64,000 bases of DNA. Origin: Filosporella fistucella. Lineage: Eukaryota > Ascomycota > Leotiomycetes > Helotiales. The stretch lies in NCBI GenBank assembly GCA_030077755.1, contig JAQJZZ010000005.1, forward strand, positions 1,054,001 to 1,118,000, written 5' to 3'. A program made the translations under genes and the position numbers. The notes beneath the pieces are model-generated. The model was not told where the DNA came from and ran no database searches. It saw only the letters and a program-made list of their open reading frames with translations. Below, one piece after another: positions 1-11,232 of the stretch (the first letter of the stretch is position 1; every line of letters begins with the position of its first letter).

Positions 1-36
1 GTCTAAGGTGGCGCTATTTGAGACATGGTCAGTACT

Positions 37-1075
37 TTATTCTGATTCGCGAGACACAGTCTCCAAGTACATCAGATACATTAAGCACCAAGGGCGCTGA
101 AAACGCTCAAAGTTTTTAAAGCACGTACGACGCGTGACGTGCATTGCACTGCTCCAATTGCAAAGCCAAAGGGTAAGAAAGAAATACCAAAAACTCACCT
201 CCCCAAACTCCTCACCCCATGCACCATCCCTCCCTTCCCGCCTCTCCCCCCAATTTCCGCCGCCATGTTCCAAAAACTATTCACCTTCCTCCTCATATTC
301 CCTCCCTCAACATCCCTCCTATCCTTCCCCCACTCACAACTAAACGTGCAACCCTTCGGTGCCTGTTTCGGTAAAATCTCTTTCGGAGAATTCACTAATG
401 GTAATACCCTCCTTTTCTTGGAAGGGTGGGAATCATCTTGATAAGCGCCATGGCCAGAGAGAGCAGAATAGGTTGTGTCGAGGAGAGGCTGGTAGATTAC
501 TCCTATGACGGGAATGGAGTTGAGACAGAAGGCTATGGAGACGCAGAACATGGGGAAGAGATGCGTGTAGTTTACTGTTCCGTCTAGGGGGTCGACGATC
601 CAGGTTGGAGCGTTGGTGACGAGGTATTCTTTGGAAGAACCAGCAGAGTAGGTTTCTTCGCCTATGAATCTGCTTTGTGTTAATATGTCAAACTTTCATT
701 TCGACTTTGTGGATTTGAGAGGAGCATCATAACTTACGCATGAGAAGGATATTTCTTCAATATCTCTTCTTTGACAAAAGCTTCTACGTCTAATTCCCAG
801 CAAACCACGTGATTAGCCTCTTTCTCCTTCCCTCTCTGCATCTTCTCATCACATTCTCAAGCTGAAGTCAAGAACAACATACCCAGATCCGTCTGCGTCA
901 CAATATCCACCGCATTCATCTTCTCCTTCAACTCTCCCTTCTCTCTTCCCTCTGCAACACCTACTCTCTTCTCGACACCCTCATTCAGAATCCCACCCGC
1001 TCTCCTGCCAAGGTCTAGTGCAAAGGTATATATTTCCTTCAGCTCATTTTCTGAGAGATGGTATTCTTGTGCCAT
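37..1075 (-). CDS. qutG: Inositol-monophosphatase family protein (qutG/qa-x type), 3' end aberrant or off-window
   Basis: This is a metal-dependent sugar/inositol phosphatase-fold protein; the qutG/qa-x member sits in quinate clusters and its substrate is uncertain. Exons read as 1075..883, 789..738, 669..199 and 151..37, all with GT/AG ends and continuous frame. The Li-sensitive phosphatase motif WIVDPLDGTVNYTH (metal-binding DPLDGT) lies near 590-550, and MVHGVRSLGSSAMH follows further on. The start at 1075 (MAQEYHLSE) was preferred to an in-frame ATG at 1198 because homology begins there. After SSAMH the frame stops resembling the family and ends at 37, so the third metal site (the usual WD..AG motif) is missing. 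Either the gene is truncated here, or another intron (donor GTACGT near 130, acceptor near 15) carries it past position 1. It lies next to a qutA/qutR pair, which supports the assignment. Family confident; exact end not. Confidence 0.75.
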
Positions 1076-1158
1076 TTTTGTGGAAGGTGGTATGTACTCT
1101 GTAGGGAATGTTATGGGCGTAGGGAGTGAAGTCAGTATCTGTGTCTGTAGATGACCGT

Positions 1159-1166
1159 GGATAAGC
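1159..1166 (-). promoter_or_regulatory. Half-site resembling the QutA/QA-1F operator
   Basis: GGATAAGC on the plus strand (GCTTATCC on minus) lies about 85 bp upstream of the qutG start. It equals one half of the palindromic quinate activator site GGRTAARYRYTTATCC as I remember it. The other half is absent, so this is only a weak candidate operator. Confidence 0.25.
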
Positions 1167-1483
1167 GGCATAAGCCTTTTTTTGTGGGGAGGATACACTA
1201 GTTAGGGTTGGGGGAGATGGTTCTTCCGATCACACAAGATGATGAAGGAGGGTAGGTATGATCATTTATAATTAATTTGCGCTGATGATGTTTTGATATA
1301 GAAGATATTCATGCTCGTCGAAAATTTGAATGCATTCTTGAGATTTATTTCACGGCATACATTTATGGACCACTTCATTCATTCGAGAAGAATGTTTCAT
1401 TTTTTGAACTTTTGTAAACTGTAATTCTATACATATCATTTATAGCACAGCGAATGATTTCTGATCATTCGTCTCAACTCAAC

Positions 1484-4400
1484 TCATCCGCTCGCTCTCG
1501 CAGATCGTTGATCTTCAGCAGCACTCAAAGCTTGCAAGATCTGCCCAGCTTCTATCCCCTCACTCTCATCACCAAACACGGGCGTGAAATTCCCCATACC
1601 AGGATTCATTCCTCCAAAGGCAGATCCGTCGAAGAAATCTGTAGTCTCAGCATTGGAATTGGCGACTAGTTGTTGGAAAACATTATTCTGATGAAGTGGA
1701 TCGGGTTCTTGACAGAAGGCATAAAAGTCCTGATTCATATTGTCTGTATCTGTGAATCCAAGATTCACCAGTGACTGATCCCAATTACCTGTCCACTCCG
1801 TTGCATCAAGCCGCATCAGTTCGTTGAACATCGGATCGAATTCAACGTCTGCTGAACTCATGGTAAGGGAACGGTGGAGTTGTGGGTTTGCTGGCTGGGT
1901 CAAATCTATCGAAGGCTGACTGGTCATACCTCGAGAATTGCTTGGTTTTGCAGCTGCTTTGTTTAGCTGCTGTCTATTTACCCCTCCAAAAACAGCATGG
2001 GCATTCTCATATATACTCAAAGGATTTGATGGAAGTCCATTACCCGTTGATTGACCGAACGAGCCATTTCGGTGCTGTGAGGTTTGAGAACCCATCAACT
2101 TTGTTGATTGAATTGGTAGACGTGTTGGTTGTTGCGCTTCAGGTGCAGGTTGCCGATATAATCGAGGGCTGAACGGATCCAAAGCATCATAGCTTGCCAT
2201 ACTTTGAGGTGTCTTGCCTGACATTGATGTGTCTGAATCTGTATTCATTCCGCTGAGAAGTTCAAACGCTACTTGGCTCTCACGTCTTGCTGACTGGGAT
2301 TGATATGAAGTGGATGCTTTGAAAATCTCGAAAACAGGCCAGGCGGGTTCCATTGCATCCAAACAATTATCTAAATCTGTAAGAAATGATCAGTATCTTC
2401 TATGCCCAATAAATGTAATCTTAAAAGAGCATTCTCAGGAGAGGGCTCGAATTGCTTACTCCTCTTCCAATCATTCAATGTTATATGGGTATGCTCAATG
2501 CTGCTATTGACATCATGAACAATGTCATATGCTGACTTGACAAAGTACTCATATGTGGGTGGGACAATTAGAAGGCCAAAGGTATCCGAATGTTGATTTA
2601 GAAGGTCAACGATGTGCCTTGCTGACCTAGTACATTGTTCTAGATTGATAGACTCTCTTGCGTGTCGGTGAGACAACAATTGAGATGTTGCCAGTGTTGT
2701 GAAATAAATATTATGAAGATGGTATTGATGTGGCAAGAGAGAAAGGGCAGCCTCCGTGTTAGCAGCACTCGAGTCAAAATAGAGCGTCGAAGATTGAGAT
2801 TGGCTCCATATATGCAGCTTTTCCAGTAATGCTGTGCTCAGCGGTAGCGTATCAGGGCCATTTGGCAAGCAAGTGGCTTCGTTAAGAATCCTCAGTACCT
2901 GTATGAGCCGATTGAATGTGCTTAAAATGGAGGCTGGAACCCTTGAGCTACTTGATTGATTCCTCCGCACATTCAGGCAGTCTGTCCAGGGATCCCATTC
3001 CTCTAATCCATCTTCATCAATTGGTCCTACATTATCGACATCATTTGTTCTCAGGTGTGGACGTCGATCTAAACGAGCAGCTATAATAGTGTCTAGAACA
3101 AAACAACCCAGAAAGACATGCTTCGATCGGGCCTTGACTTGTCTTGAAGCGTCTTTTGGTTGGCCGAGTTGCAGATCGATAGCAAAACGGACGGCTTGTC
3201 CAATTAAGGACCATGCTCGGCTGTAATGACCCATGCCCATATTTGCGAGAGTCAAAACTAAGAGTGCTTGCACATGGCCTGTATAAAAGTCAACCTAAGT
3301 ATTCAAAGTGCAAAAAGCGCCGCATATAGACAATCACCGCACTAGCAGCAAGCACTGCAGCTTACAACTCCGTTCCTGAGCTATGGGCTTGACAGCCAAG
3401 GTGCAAGCTTTAGAATCACTTGAGGGTGGTCTTGGATGTGCATCATTTCTGGGATGGGATCACTTACCCAGCTCTAGATTTCCCTCCTCGTTTGGAATAA
3501 GTGATCTTGCCTGAGAGTACATTCTCTCTGCAGTCCAGACCATTTCTCCAACTGGACCGAGAGCTCGTGGAATATTGTTTATAGCTCTATGTTGGAATTT
3601 TGCGTATGCAATAGCTGCCCAAAGCACGGCATGATCTCCAGATCCAGATCCAGATCTATTGTAGGCTTATTAGCATTGTATGATTTGGTACATGATTCTT
3701 AATCTGGAATGGTGATATCGATGACCCTGTTCAAAGTTGAAACTTACAATGACGATGTTCCTCGATTTTGTGAGTATTGGTATGAGGTCCGTAACAAATC
3801 ATGCTTCTCGATGATCGGGAGCCACGCATGGGTGTACGAAAAATATACGTCGAGGAGGTGCCAAGTCTCAGAAGGAAGATCTGGAAATTCAACAGCCGCT
3901 GCTGGGGTCCCAGTCGATACCGCCATATGGGCAGGTGATGGACTCAGTATCGACTCGAACCCTACACCAGAGAACCCGGAGGTGCCCTACATGCAATCGA
4001 TTAGCTTCACTGATCATGATCTATCACACCCTCTCAATCAAAACTACTCACCGGTATTGTTGCTAAATTTGGTGAGCTTTCATTATCCTTTTGTCCAACT
4101 CTGCTTTGACTTGTCCCTTCACTCCAGCTAGTCTTAGGCCGACTGGTGCTAGATTGGCCATAATCAGAGACTGGAAGTCTATCAATTCTCTTCGGTGCCA
4201 AAGCGTCAGAGTTGAGTCTTAATCGTTTAGCTTCAGGGCTAGGTTCTTGCGAAGAGAGCAATCGCTCTAGTTCTCTTGAAATCTGTGATTTCCTCCAGAG
4301 ATCGACGAGGGCTTCTGAATTGCTCTCATCTGTCCAAACCGTGAGAGGACTTTCTATGTCTGTTAAGAGTCAGTCTCGAATTAGGAAGCTGGGCAGGTAC

Positions 4401-5142
4401 TTGATTCAGGACACACAAAGATCTTGAATTGACACAATGTGTAGGAAATCGGCAATCAAGTTAACCACTCACTCCTCTCGTCACCAGTCAGGGACGCAAG
4501 CATATTATCTTCTATTGCATCGACATCTCGTATTGCGAGGCCCCACAACTTCTCCAGGCCACGGACATACCCTTCTGGCAACCCGCGCTTCTTCACGTTC
4601 GCATCGTAAGAACATTCTCTCCCATTACTGATACATGTTGAACACGCCTGGAGAGTGATTAGTACATATTGCTCTAGTGTGCAGGTCCCTGCTAGAAATA
4701 CTAGCACAATCGTTCAGCACTGCCCTAAAAGGCATCTCGAACCTCTGTGAGGGAAAATTCTTTATACCGACTTCGGTTCTTCTTATGCCAAATGCCCAAG
4801 AATTTCAGCGGAGCAACACAACAAGTGGTTCGACTTGATCGTAGAGACGCGCACAGTCTCTCACAAAATCCGAAGCTATTTCACACGTATGGCTTGCTGG
4901 ATTGCGCAACCTCCAAATCCTTCCAGCCCAAGAGGTCCATGTCCCGAACATTGACCAATACGAAATGAAGTATATTATCTCACCGGCTTCTTCCCATCAC
5001 ATTTGTCCTTACGGCTCCGACATCTGTCGCAAGCTTGCGAAACACGTTTCCTCGGCGCCTGTTTGCTCTTGCCTGGCCCTTCATTATTTCCAGCAGGTAA
5101 TCCTTTGCCTAGCTTCTGGTCATCTGCGCGCGGCTCTGCCAT
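1484..5142 (-). CDS. qutA: Zn2Cys6 transcription activator of quinate utilisation (QutA/QA-1F type)
   Basis: This is a nuclear transcription factor that in Aspergillus and Neurospora induces the quinate catabolic genes. Seven exons: 5142..4984, 4647..4473, 4359..4052, 3986..3748, 3655..3468, 3278..2460, 2376..1484; about 926 aa. The first intron (336 nt) splits the zinc cluster after KKP. The joined protein gives C38, C41, C48, C55, C58 and C65 (CX2CX6CX6CX2CX6C), followed by KKRGLPEGYVRGLEKLWG, the linker typical of the QutA family. A fungal-specific transcription factor middle domain spans about 270-640 (for example GHYSRAWSLIGQAVRFAIDL). A short Ser-Gly repeat from the GATCTG triplication occurs near 3640. 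The C-terminal 250 aa are Ser/Gln/Asn-rich and acidic, as in activation domains. The start is the first ATG after an upstream in-frame stop. It is divergent from qutR, as in the Neurospora qa cluster. Confidence 0.88.
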
Positions 5143-6038
5143 CACCACCACGACGTATATGCACTATAGGGGATCTTCGTCCCAGTTCTTGTCAGGCTCG
5201 CGGGTCAAGTGGCCCATGGGGCGAATTCGTTGAGGTCGCTCATGCGGTACAAGATTGGTGAAAGCCTCAATGCAGTTTCTTCGGTGGGATTGACCAATTC
5301 ATTCAGCAATTCGAAGCTCGAGTCCGGGAAGAGAGCTCTCGCCGTCGTGCTTGAAGAGCTACGGACAAGGTGATACAGCGGGTAGTTGACGCGCTTTTGG
5401 ACGCTCCGGTAACGAAGGCTTTTGCGGGGAATTGGGGGTCGATCTGGGGATATCTGGAGAAATGTCAAATGTCAATTATCTTAGCAGAAGAATCTTGCGG
5501 TTGAAGTCGAAGCAGCGGAGTCCTACCAATGAAGGCGTTCTAATTGGCCGAGACCCCATACCCCACAATCCATCAGACAAACTCCGGAAAAGAATTTACC
5601 AGATGGCGCTTAACCTGAAGCAGCACAACGGCCTATTCGTGGTATGACTTCGACCGAGAAGTGTAAACAGAATAATCTTCTACTCTCTCTGCCTTACTCT
5701 ACATCTTCAATCTTCTATTATCTTCAATCCGTTGAAGTCCTTCCCGCCTTTTAACCGTCCGCCAGTCTCACAAAAGGTTTGGTGGCGGCTGTTGATCATC
5801 CACACTGGTCTCAATTCAAAGGCAGACAGAGACACGGGGATTGGCCATTGCCCCGCTTTGCCTCGGGAGTAAGGACATCTGCAATACGTAGCCATCACGT
5901 GTTTGAAATAGTTTGCTCAAGGAGATCAAGAGCTTCAGAAAGAACAAGAGGAAGTGCTAGAGGGAGGATCGTCTGATATTGTCCGTTGAATTCGTTGGGC
6001 GAGAAGAGTGTTGGCGGAAGGAGTGGCAGGGGAAAGAC
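5143..6038. promoter_or_regulatory. Divergent promoter between qutA and qutR
   Basis: 896 bp of non-coding sequence separates the two divergent regulator start codons. Open frames on both strands here are short and unlike known proteins. I looked for GGATAA/TTATCC quinate-activator sites and saw none. A CT-rich run at about 5675-5720 could be a transcription-start tract for qutR. Confidence 0.6.
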
Positions 6039-8731
6039 ATGTCGGTCACGACCCAGCTGGAGACTGCCAAAGCATGGAATCTTGACGCGAGACCACAATT
6101 ATGCACTCGAGAATTCCATCGTAATGCATCAATTGTTTTAATCGGATCTCGAGGATCTGGCAAACGATCTCTGGGCTTCATCGGTGCTACCCATCTCGGT
6201 CGACGCCTCATCACGGAAGACCATTATTTTTTACAGGCAACAGGACTTAGCAGGTATGTTGGTCACCCGTTCAGCCAGCTGTAGCAGTGACACTTACCTG
6301 TGGCAATGTAACTAACTTGTCCTAGAGGAACATTTTTCCAGCAATACGGCAGTCACGAGTTTTTCAGAAAAAATGTTGAGGTTTTACGACGTATGCTTGA
6401 TGAGAACAGATCAGGCTGTGTGATCGAGTGCGGCATGGGAAGCCTGTCCACTCCAGCCCAGAAAACTCTCTTTGAATACTCAAGGACGAATCCAGTGATA
6501 TATGTCACCAGGGAAAGTGAGAGAATCAGGTCACTTCTACGACTTGGAGACGAGGAAGCCTCGAGACTGGAGGCTGCCGATTTAGCCCATCGAAGCTGCT
6601 CGAATTTGGAGTACTTCAACTTGTATGATACTAGCTGTGATGGAACCGAAACCCCACCAGAAAATGGGACTGGAAATATTTCTTCCAGGTTGAAATATGC
6701 CAAAGAAGATTTCTCGTCCTTCCTCGACCTTTTGACTGGCCAAGGGGTTATTCGGAGTGGCTTCGAGAGTCCATTCTCAATTGCCGCTTTGCCACCTGAG
6801 TGCAGATCATATACATATGCGCTTTCTCTTAGGTTATCGACAATTCAAGATTTGGACCTGGTTGAACTTGAGGCAGGCGCTGATGCGGTTCAGCTTAAGA
6901 TCGATGTGTGGTCACCTGATCTTCAAGGTGTTATTGGCAAACAAGTAGCCACGATCAGACGAAGCCTCCAGGTCCCTATAATGTTCCAAGTGAGTGTCCA
7001 TCAGTGGTGTAAATAAGAGTGCTTCTTCGTTTTATGTTGAAGCCAATAGCTAACAATAACGTAGGTAGAAGATTATGCATTTGAAAATTCGCAACTCTCG
7101 CTCCAGGAGAGGGAGCATGCATATTTCATATTGATGGAGTATGCGCTTCGACTATGTGTTGAATATATCATAGTAGATCTCAAGTATTCGTCCGATCGAG
7201 TCTCTCATCTCATCCGAACTTCGGGACGGACGAAAGTGATCGGATATCACATGGCAAGAGAGGAGAATTCATGGGGCTGGGATGATGAATCTAGAATGAT
7301 TCAATACCGAAGAGCTGTATCTCTTGGGTGTGATATGGTTCGTTTCGTCCGAGCTACTTCGAAGGCCAGCGACAATGATACTCTACGAATGTTCCTCGCG
7401 AAAATTGAGTCGATGCCAGACCATCTACCAATTATTGCGTACAACATTGGAGAGCAAGGTCGACCATCACTCATCGCAAATCGGATATTCACTCCTGTCA
7501 CTCATCCAGTGATGAGTAGTACTGTTAGTAAGAGCCAAATCCGGCAATTTCTTCCCACTGCCGCAGAGGCTATGCAAGCACTTTATCAGTGAGTTGATTC
7601 TTCTGTGCCCGCAAATCGAAGTGTCCCACAACTTTATGTCATTTAGTATGGGTTGCTAACTTTACTCAGGTCTGGGATCCTGGATCCTCTCCACTTCTAC
7701 CATCTGGGTGCCAGTGTATTCTACAGCCTATCTCCTGCTATGCATACCGCTGCTTATGAAGTCTGCGGAATGAGTAACGACTTCCAGTCATTGCAAGTAT
7801 CGTCCCTCGAAGAGATTCAAAGCATTTGTCAAGATTCAAATTTTGGTGGTGCAGCCATTACACAGCCATACAAAGTGCAGATCTTATCGAGAATAGCAGC
7901 GAAGAGCTATCATGCCAAGGCAATCGGTGCTGTAAACACTCTTTTACCATTGCGAATGCTCTCAAACAGCAAGCCTTCGGACGGCAGCACTCAGACGCTC
8001 CTTCGTCACGCTAATCAAAGAAGCAAGGCCGGCCCAATATTTGCGTATTATGGAGATAACACGGACTTTATTGGAATCATGACCGTCCTGAGACGAAATT
8101 TGTCCCCACGAAATGTCATTCAACCTTCCAGAACCACGGGTCTAGTCATCGGTGCCGGTGGTATGGCTCGTGCTGCCATTTACGCCATGATCCAGCTCGG
8201 CTGCCGGAAGGTGTTCATCTGCAATCGAACCGTTGAACATGCAGATGAAGTGGCTCGGCATTTCAACTCCTGGGCCTCAGGGCTAAGCAGCGATGGAGAG
8301 ATTGTCCGAGTCTTGCGATCAACCTCTGAAGAGTGGCCAGCGAATTACAGACAACCTACCATGATTGTTTCTTGTGTCCCAGCAAGGAGCGTCGGCGGCC
8401 AAGCTCCCGCCAATTTTGAGATGCCTATGCAATGGCTCGGAAGCCCAACTGGTGGAGTAGTTGTGGAGGTAAGATATCTCCATTCTTTGGACAAGCGAAA
8501 TGCTAACTCGACTCACAGTTGGCTTATTTGCCTCTGGTTACCCCACTATTGAAGCAGATCCGCCATATTCGGGAAGAGACTAAGCAGGCGTGGGTAATTG
8601 TAGATGGCCTGGAAGTTTTGCCCGAGCAGGCCATTGCACAATTCGAGCTTATGACCGGCAGAAAAGCGCCGAAGAGGAGGATGAGATTGGAGGTTCTGCA
8701 GAATTATAATCGGTATGATGAGTCAATTTAA
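6039..8731 (+). CDS. qutR: Quinate pathway repressor, AROM-derived (QutR/QA-1S type)
   Basis: This is a repressor descended from the last three domains of the pentafunctional AROM protein; it is known to bind and silence the activator QutA when quinate is absent. Exons: 6039..6253, 6326..6989, 7065..7588, 7670..8468, 8519..8731; 804 aa, somewhat shorter than the roughly 920 aa of described homologues at the N-terminus. Order: shikimate-kinase-like domain (about 30-250), type I dehydroquinase-like domain (about 250-460), shikimate-dehydrogenase-like domain (about 465-800; YSLSPAMHTAAYEVCG, GDNTDFIG, nucleotide fold GAGGMARA). The kinase P-loop reads GSRGSGKR, so the usual Ser/Thr after Lys42 is Arg43, consistent with loss of catalysis. 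The start at 6039 is the first ATG in the frame; an extra upstream exon is possible. Confidence 0.88.
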
Positions 8732-9900
8732 GGGTTGAAAACGGGAGGCGATAGTGTCTGATATTACAGTTAAGAGGCGTTAGATGCATGACACGGAAAC
8801 ATTTGGCGGCGATTTGGGAGACCTTGCATGTAATTTAAAGTTCGAATTCAAACATTGGATATTTACTCTACTTCTCAACTACCTAGAGTTGCTAGATTCT
8901 ACATGATATCTGTAATTACTGCTTAAGACCCTGCCAAGCTGGTCCTTTCACTAACAAACCTCGCTTCGCCCAGGGGAGCATCTGGGGTGTCCTAGGAACT
9001 ACACGTGATGAATATGCAAGCTGCTGAATAACACGCACAAGCAGCTACACCGTCCATCTCAATTTCAAATGTCAACAGATACTTTAAAGTAGTATACAAT
9101 TACCCAATTCCATCTAGCTTACATCCACTCTCGTCGCCAATTCCAAAATTGTAAGCCTGAGATCTCTTTAGGCTTTCGCTTTGTCACCCATTTTGCTGGA
9201 CCAGCACTCCACATCCTGCATTACTAATCTCTTAAGAATGCGGAGATGCCACACCTTACCTATTCTGTTATCTGTATTCTCCAATCAGAAGTTGGGAATT
9301 CTCTTCGTGCCGTGAAAGTCCCGGTGGAGGCAAGTGGTAAAGTGGGAGAGGAAAGCTTGGTTGAAAATAAGGATGCTGAGTCAACTTTTTGCAGTGGATT
9401 TTTTCCGCAATTGAGTCGTGTTAATGGATGCGGTTTGTCGGATACATATATTGAGGCTCGTACCGCTGCGCGGCATTTATGCAACCTTATTTTGCCGTCG
9501 GACGAGAGATAGTGGCCAGTAGAATGGCTCGGAGGTCATTTTTTAGCTGCATAGGAGTGTAAGTCCGATTCATGTCTCGCTGGTATAGCTCTCTTGGGAG
9601 TCCCCTCTTTTTCCACGTGCATGCACATACCTTCACAGTTCGGGGGTACTCTACCAGAGAAGAAACTGTACAACCCCAGTTGTGCTGCCAGTCTCCGGAT
9701 ATTGACTGCGGTGTGACCTTGCCAACCCAGCTGCCAAGCACTTGACCCAGATATCAAGGTGAAGATATATGCAATGCATGATTACTACCATGTAACAAAG
9801 TATGGAACCCATGAACGCCGAAGAGCGCAGCATAGTTCAGAACGAACTGGATCGGAGGCAAAAGATGGGATCGCAAATTGGCAAGAACCTATGTGCGAAG
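8732..9900. other. Intergenic, no gene recognised
   Basis: About 1.2 kb lies between qutR and the isochorismatase-like gene. Open frames up to 88 codons occur on both strands but resemble nothing known and lack credible starts or splicing partners. The left part is the qutR 3' flank. Confidence 0.5.
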
Positions 9901-9908
9901 TATAAGTA
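9901..9908 (+). promoter_or_regulatory. TATA box of the isochorismatase-like gene
   Basis: TATAAGTA stands 94 bp before the start codon and is followed by a CT-rich tract (about 9940-9985), the usual layout of a strong fungal promoter. Confidence 0.5.
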
Positions 9909-10001
9909 GAGAGAAAGAACGAGATGAAAAAAGTATCCTCAGACTTCTCTCTCTTCAGACCTTCTAGACTTTAGGACAAAACTCTCTTTACTAGACCGAA
10001 A

Positions 10002-11023
10002 ATGAAGTGCTCAATCTTTGCAACTGCTCTCCTGGCAGCCACAGCTGTTGGTGCCACTGGTAAGCTATTTCGAGACTCATCTTAAACCATATGCTGATTG
10101 GCTATTCAGGATTCGAGTTCAAGCGTCTGAACAAGAGTGATGCAGTATGTCAAGATCTCAAAAGCCATATATCTTTCAAATGATTGACATCTTTAGGCTC
10201 TCTTGGTCGTTGATCATCAAATCGGTCTCACTCAACTCGTCAGAGATTATGGTGTTGTCGAGTATCGCTCCTCAGTCCTGGCACACGCAGCACTAGCCAA
10301 GCTCTTCAACCTCCCAACCATCTTGACTACGTCTGCCGACTATGGTATATCCTCCAATATATAAATCAATCTCAATGTCATGCTAACAAATTTCAGGACC
10401 AAATGGAGAGCTTCCAAAGGAGATTGTTGCTGTAAGGAGCTATATCTTCAGCCAAAGGAAGCCATGCTAATAAACTGCAGATGCACCCAACTGCTCCATT
10501 CATCCACCGTAACGGTGAAGTGAATGCCTGGGACAACCCAGATTTCAAAGCCGCTGTTCTCGCAACTGGCAAGAAGCAAATCATCATTGGCGGTATCGTT
10601 ACTGAAGTCTGTAAGTTTACGTATCACTTCCCAAACATAAGCAAAGATTAACAGAAGCAAACAGGCACATCTTTCCTCGCGCTCTCTCTCATCGAGGCCG
10701 GATTCGACGTCTGGGCCAACACTGATGCAAGCGGTACCTTCGACAACAAACTTGCAGCAGATGCTAATCGCCGTATGGAGCAAGCCGGTGTGCATCTTTT
10801 GGGCATGTTCGGTATTGCTATGGATCTGATGAGGGATTGGCGTAACACTCCGGGTGCTGCTGAGGTGTTGCCATTTTTGGATGTGTAAGTGAAACCGTGT
10901 ATTGGGGAGATAAAGAGCTAATAGTTGGACAGGTACTTGCCAGCTTATTCCCTTGTTGCCAGAGCTCATGGAAGTGCTGTGCTCAATGGAACTTTGCTTC
11001 CAAATGAGGAGACTCTCTTGTAA
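10002..11023 (+). CDS. Secreted isochorismatase-family (YcaC-like) cysteine hydrolase
   Basis: This is a hydrolase of the isochorismatase fold. Seven exons: 10002..10059, 10110..10144, 10197..10344, 10397..10431, 10481..10610, 10665..10884, 10933..11023; 238 aa. The N-terminus MKCSIFATALLAATAVGAT is a good signal peptide, unlike most family members, so export is expected. Asp37 (VVDHQ), Arg102 (FIHRNGE) and Cys136 (TEVCTSF) have spacings of 65 and 34 residues, the same as the Asp19/Arg84/Cys118 triad I recall for bacterial YcaC. The natural substrate of YcaC relatives is unknown, and activity on isochorismate cannot be inferred. Six introns in 1 kb are high for the window. The adjacent quinate regulators may be coincidence. 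Confidence 0.88.
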
Positions 11024-11232
11024 GCCACTTGGCTGAAGGAATGAGATGGAGGTGGTGTAGAGGAAGGATCAGCCTGGGGGCGGAGCCCAAAATTCTGAGG
11101 ACAGGAAGAAGGAAAGGGAAAATGAGCGTATATTTAATTCAACGTACACATATTGAACAATAAAATTAAGAGGATTACCTCTATTTCCCAACGCCCGCTA
11201 AGCACAACAGTGAAACCCAAAACCCCAAATTT

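Noticed and set aside
5205..5468. Minus-strand open frame of 87 codons upstream of qutA
   Set aside because: It ends in a stop before the qutA start, has no family features and no splice donor joining it to the zinc-cluster exon; treated as promoter sequence.
9246..9512. Plus-strand open frame of 88 codons
   Set aside because: No recognisable motif, composition like the surrounding non-coding DNA, no splice partners.
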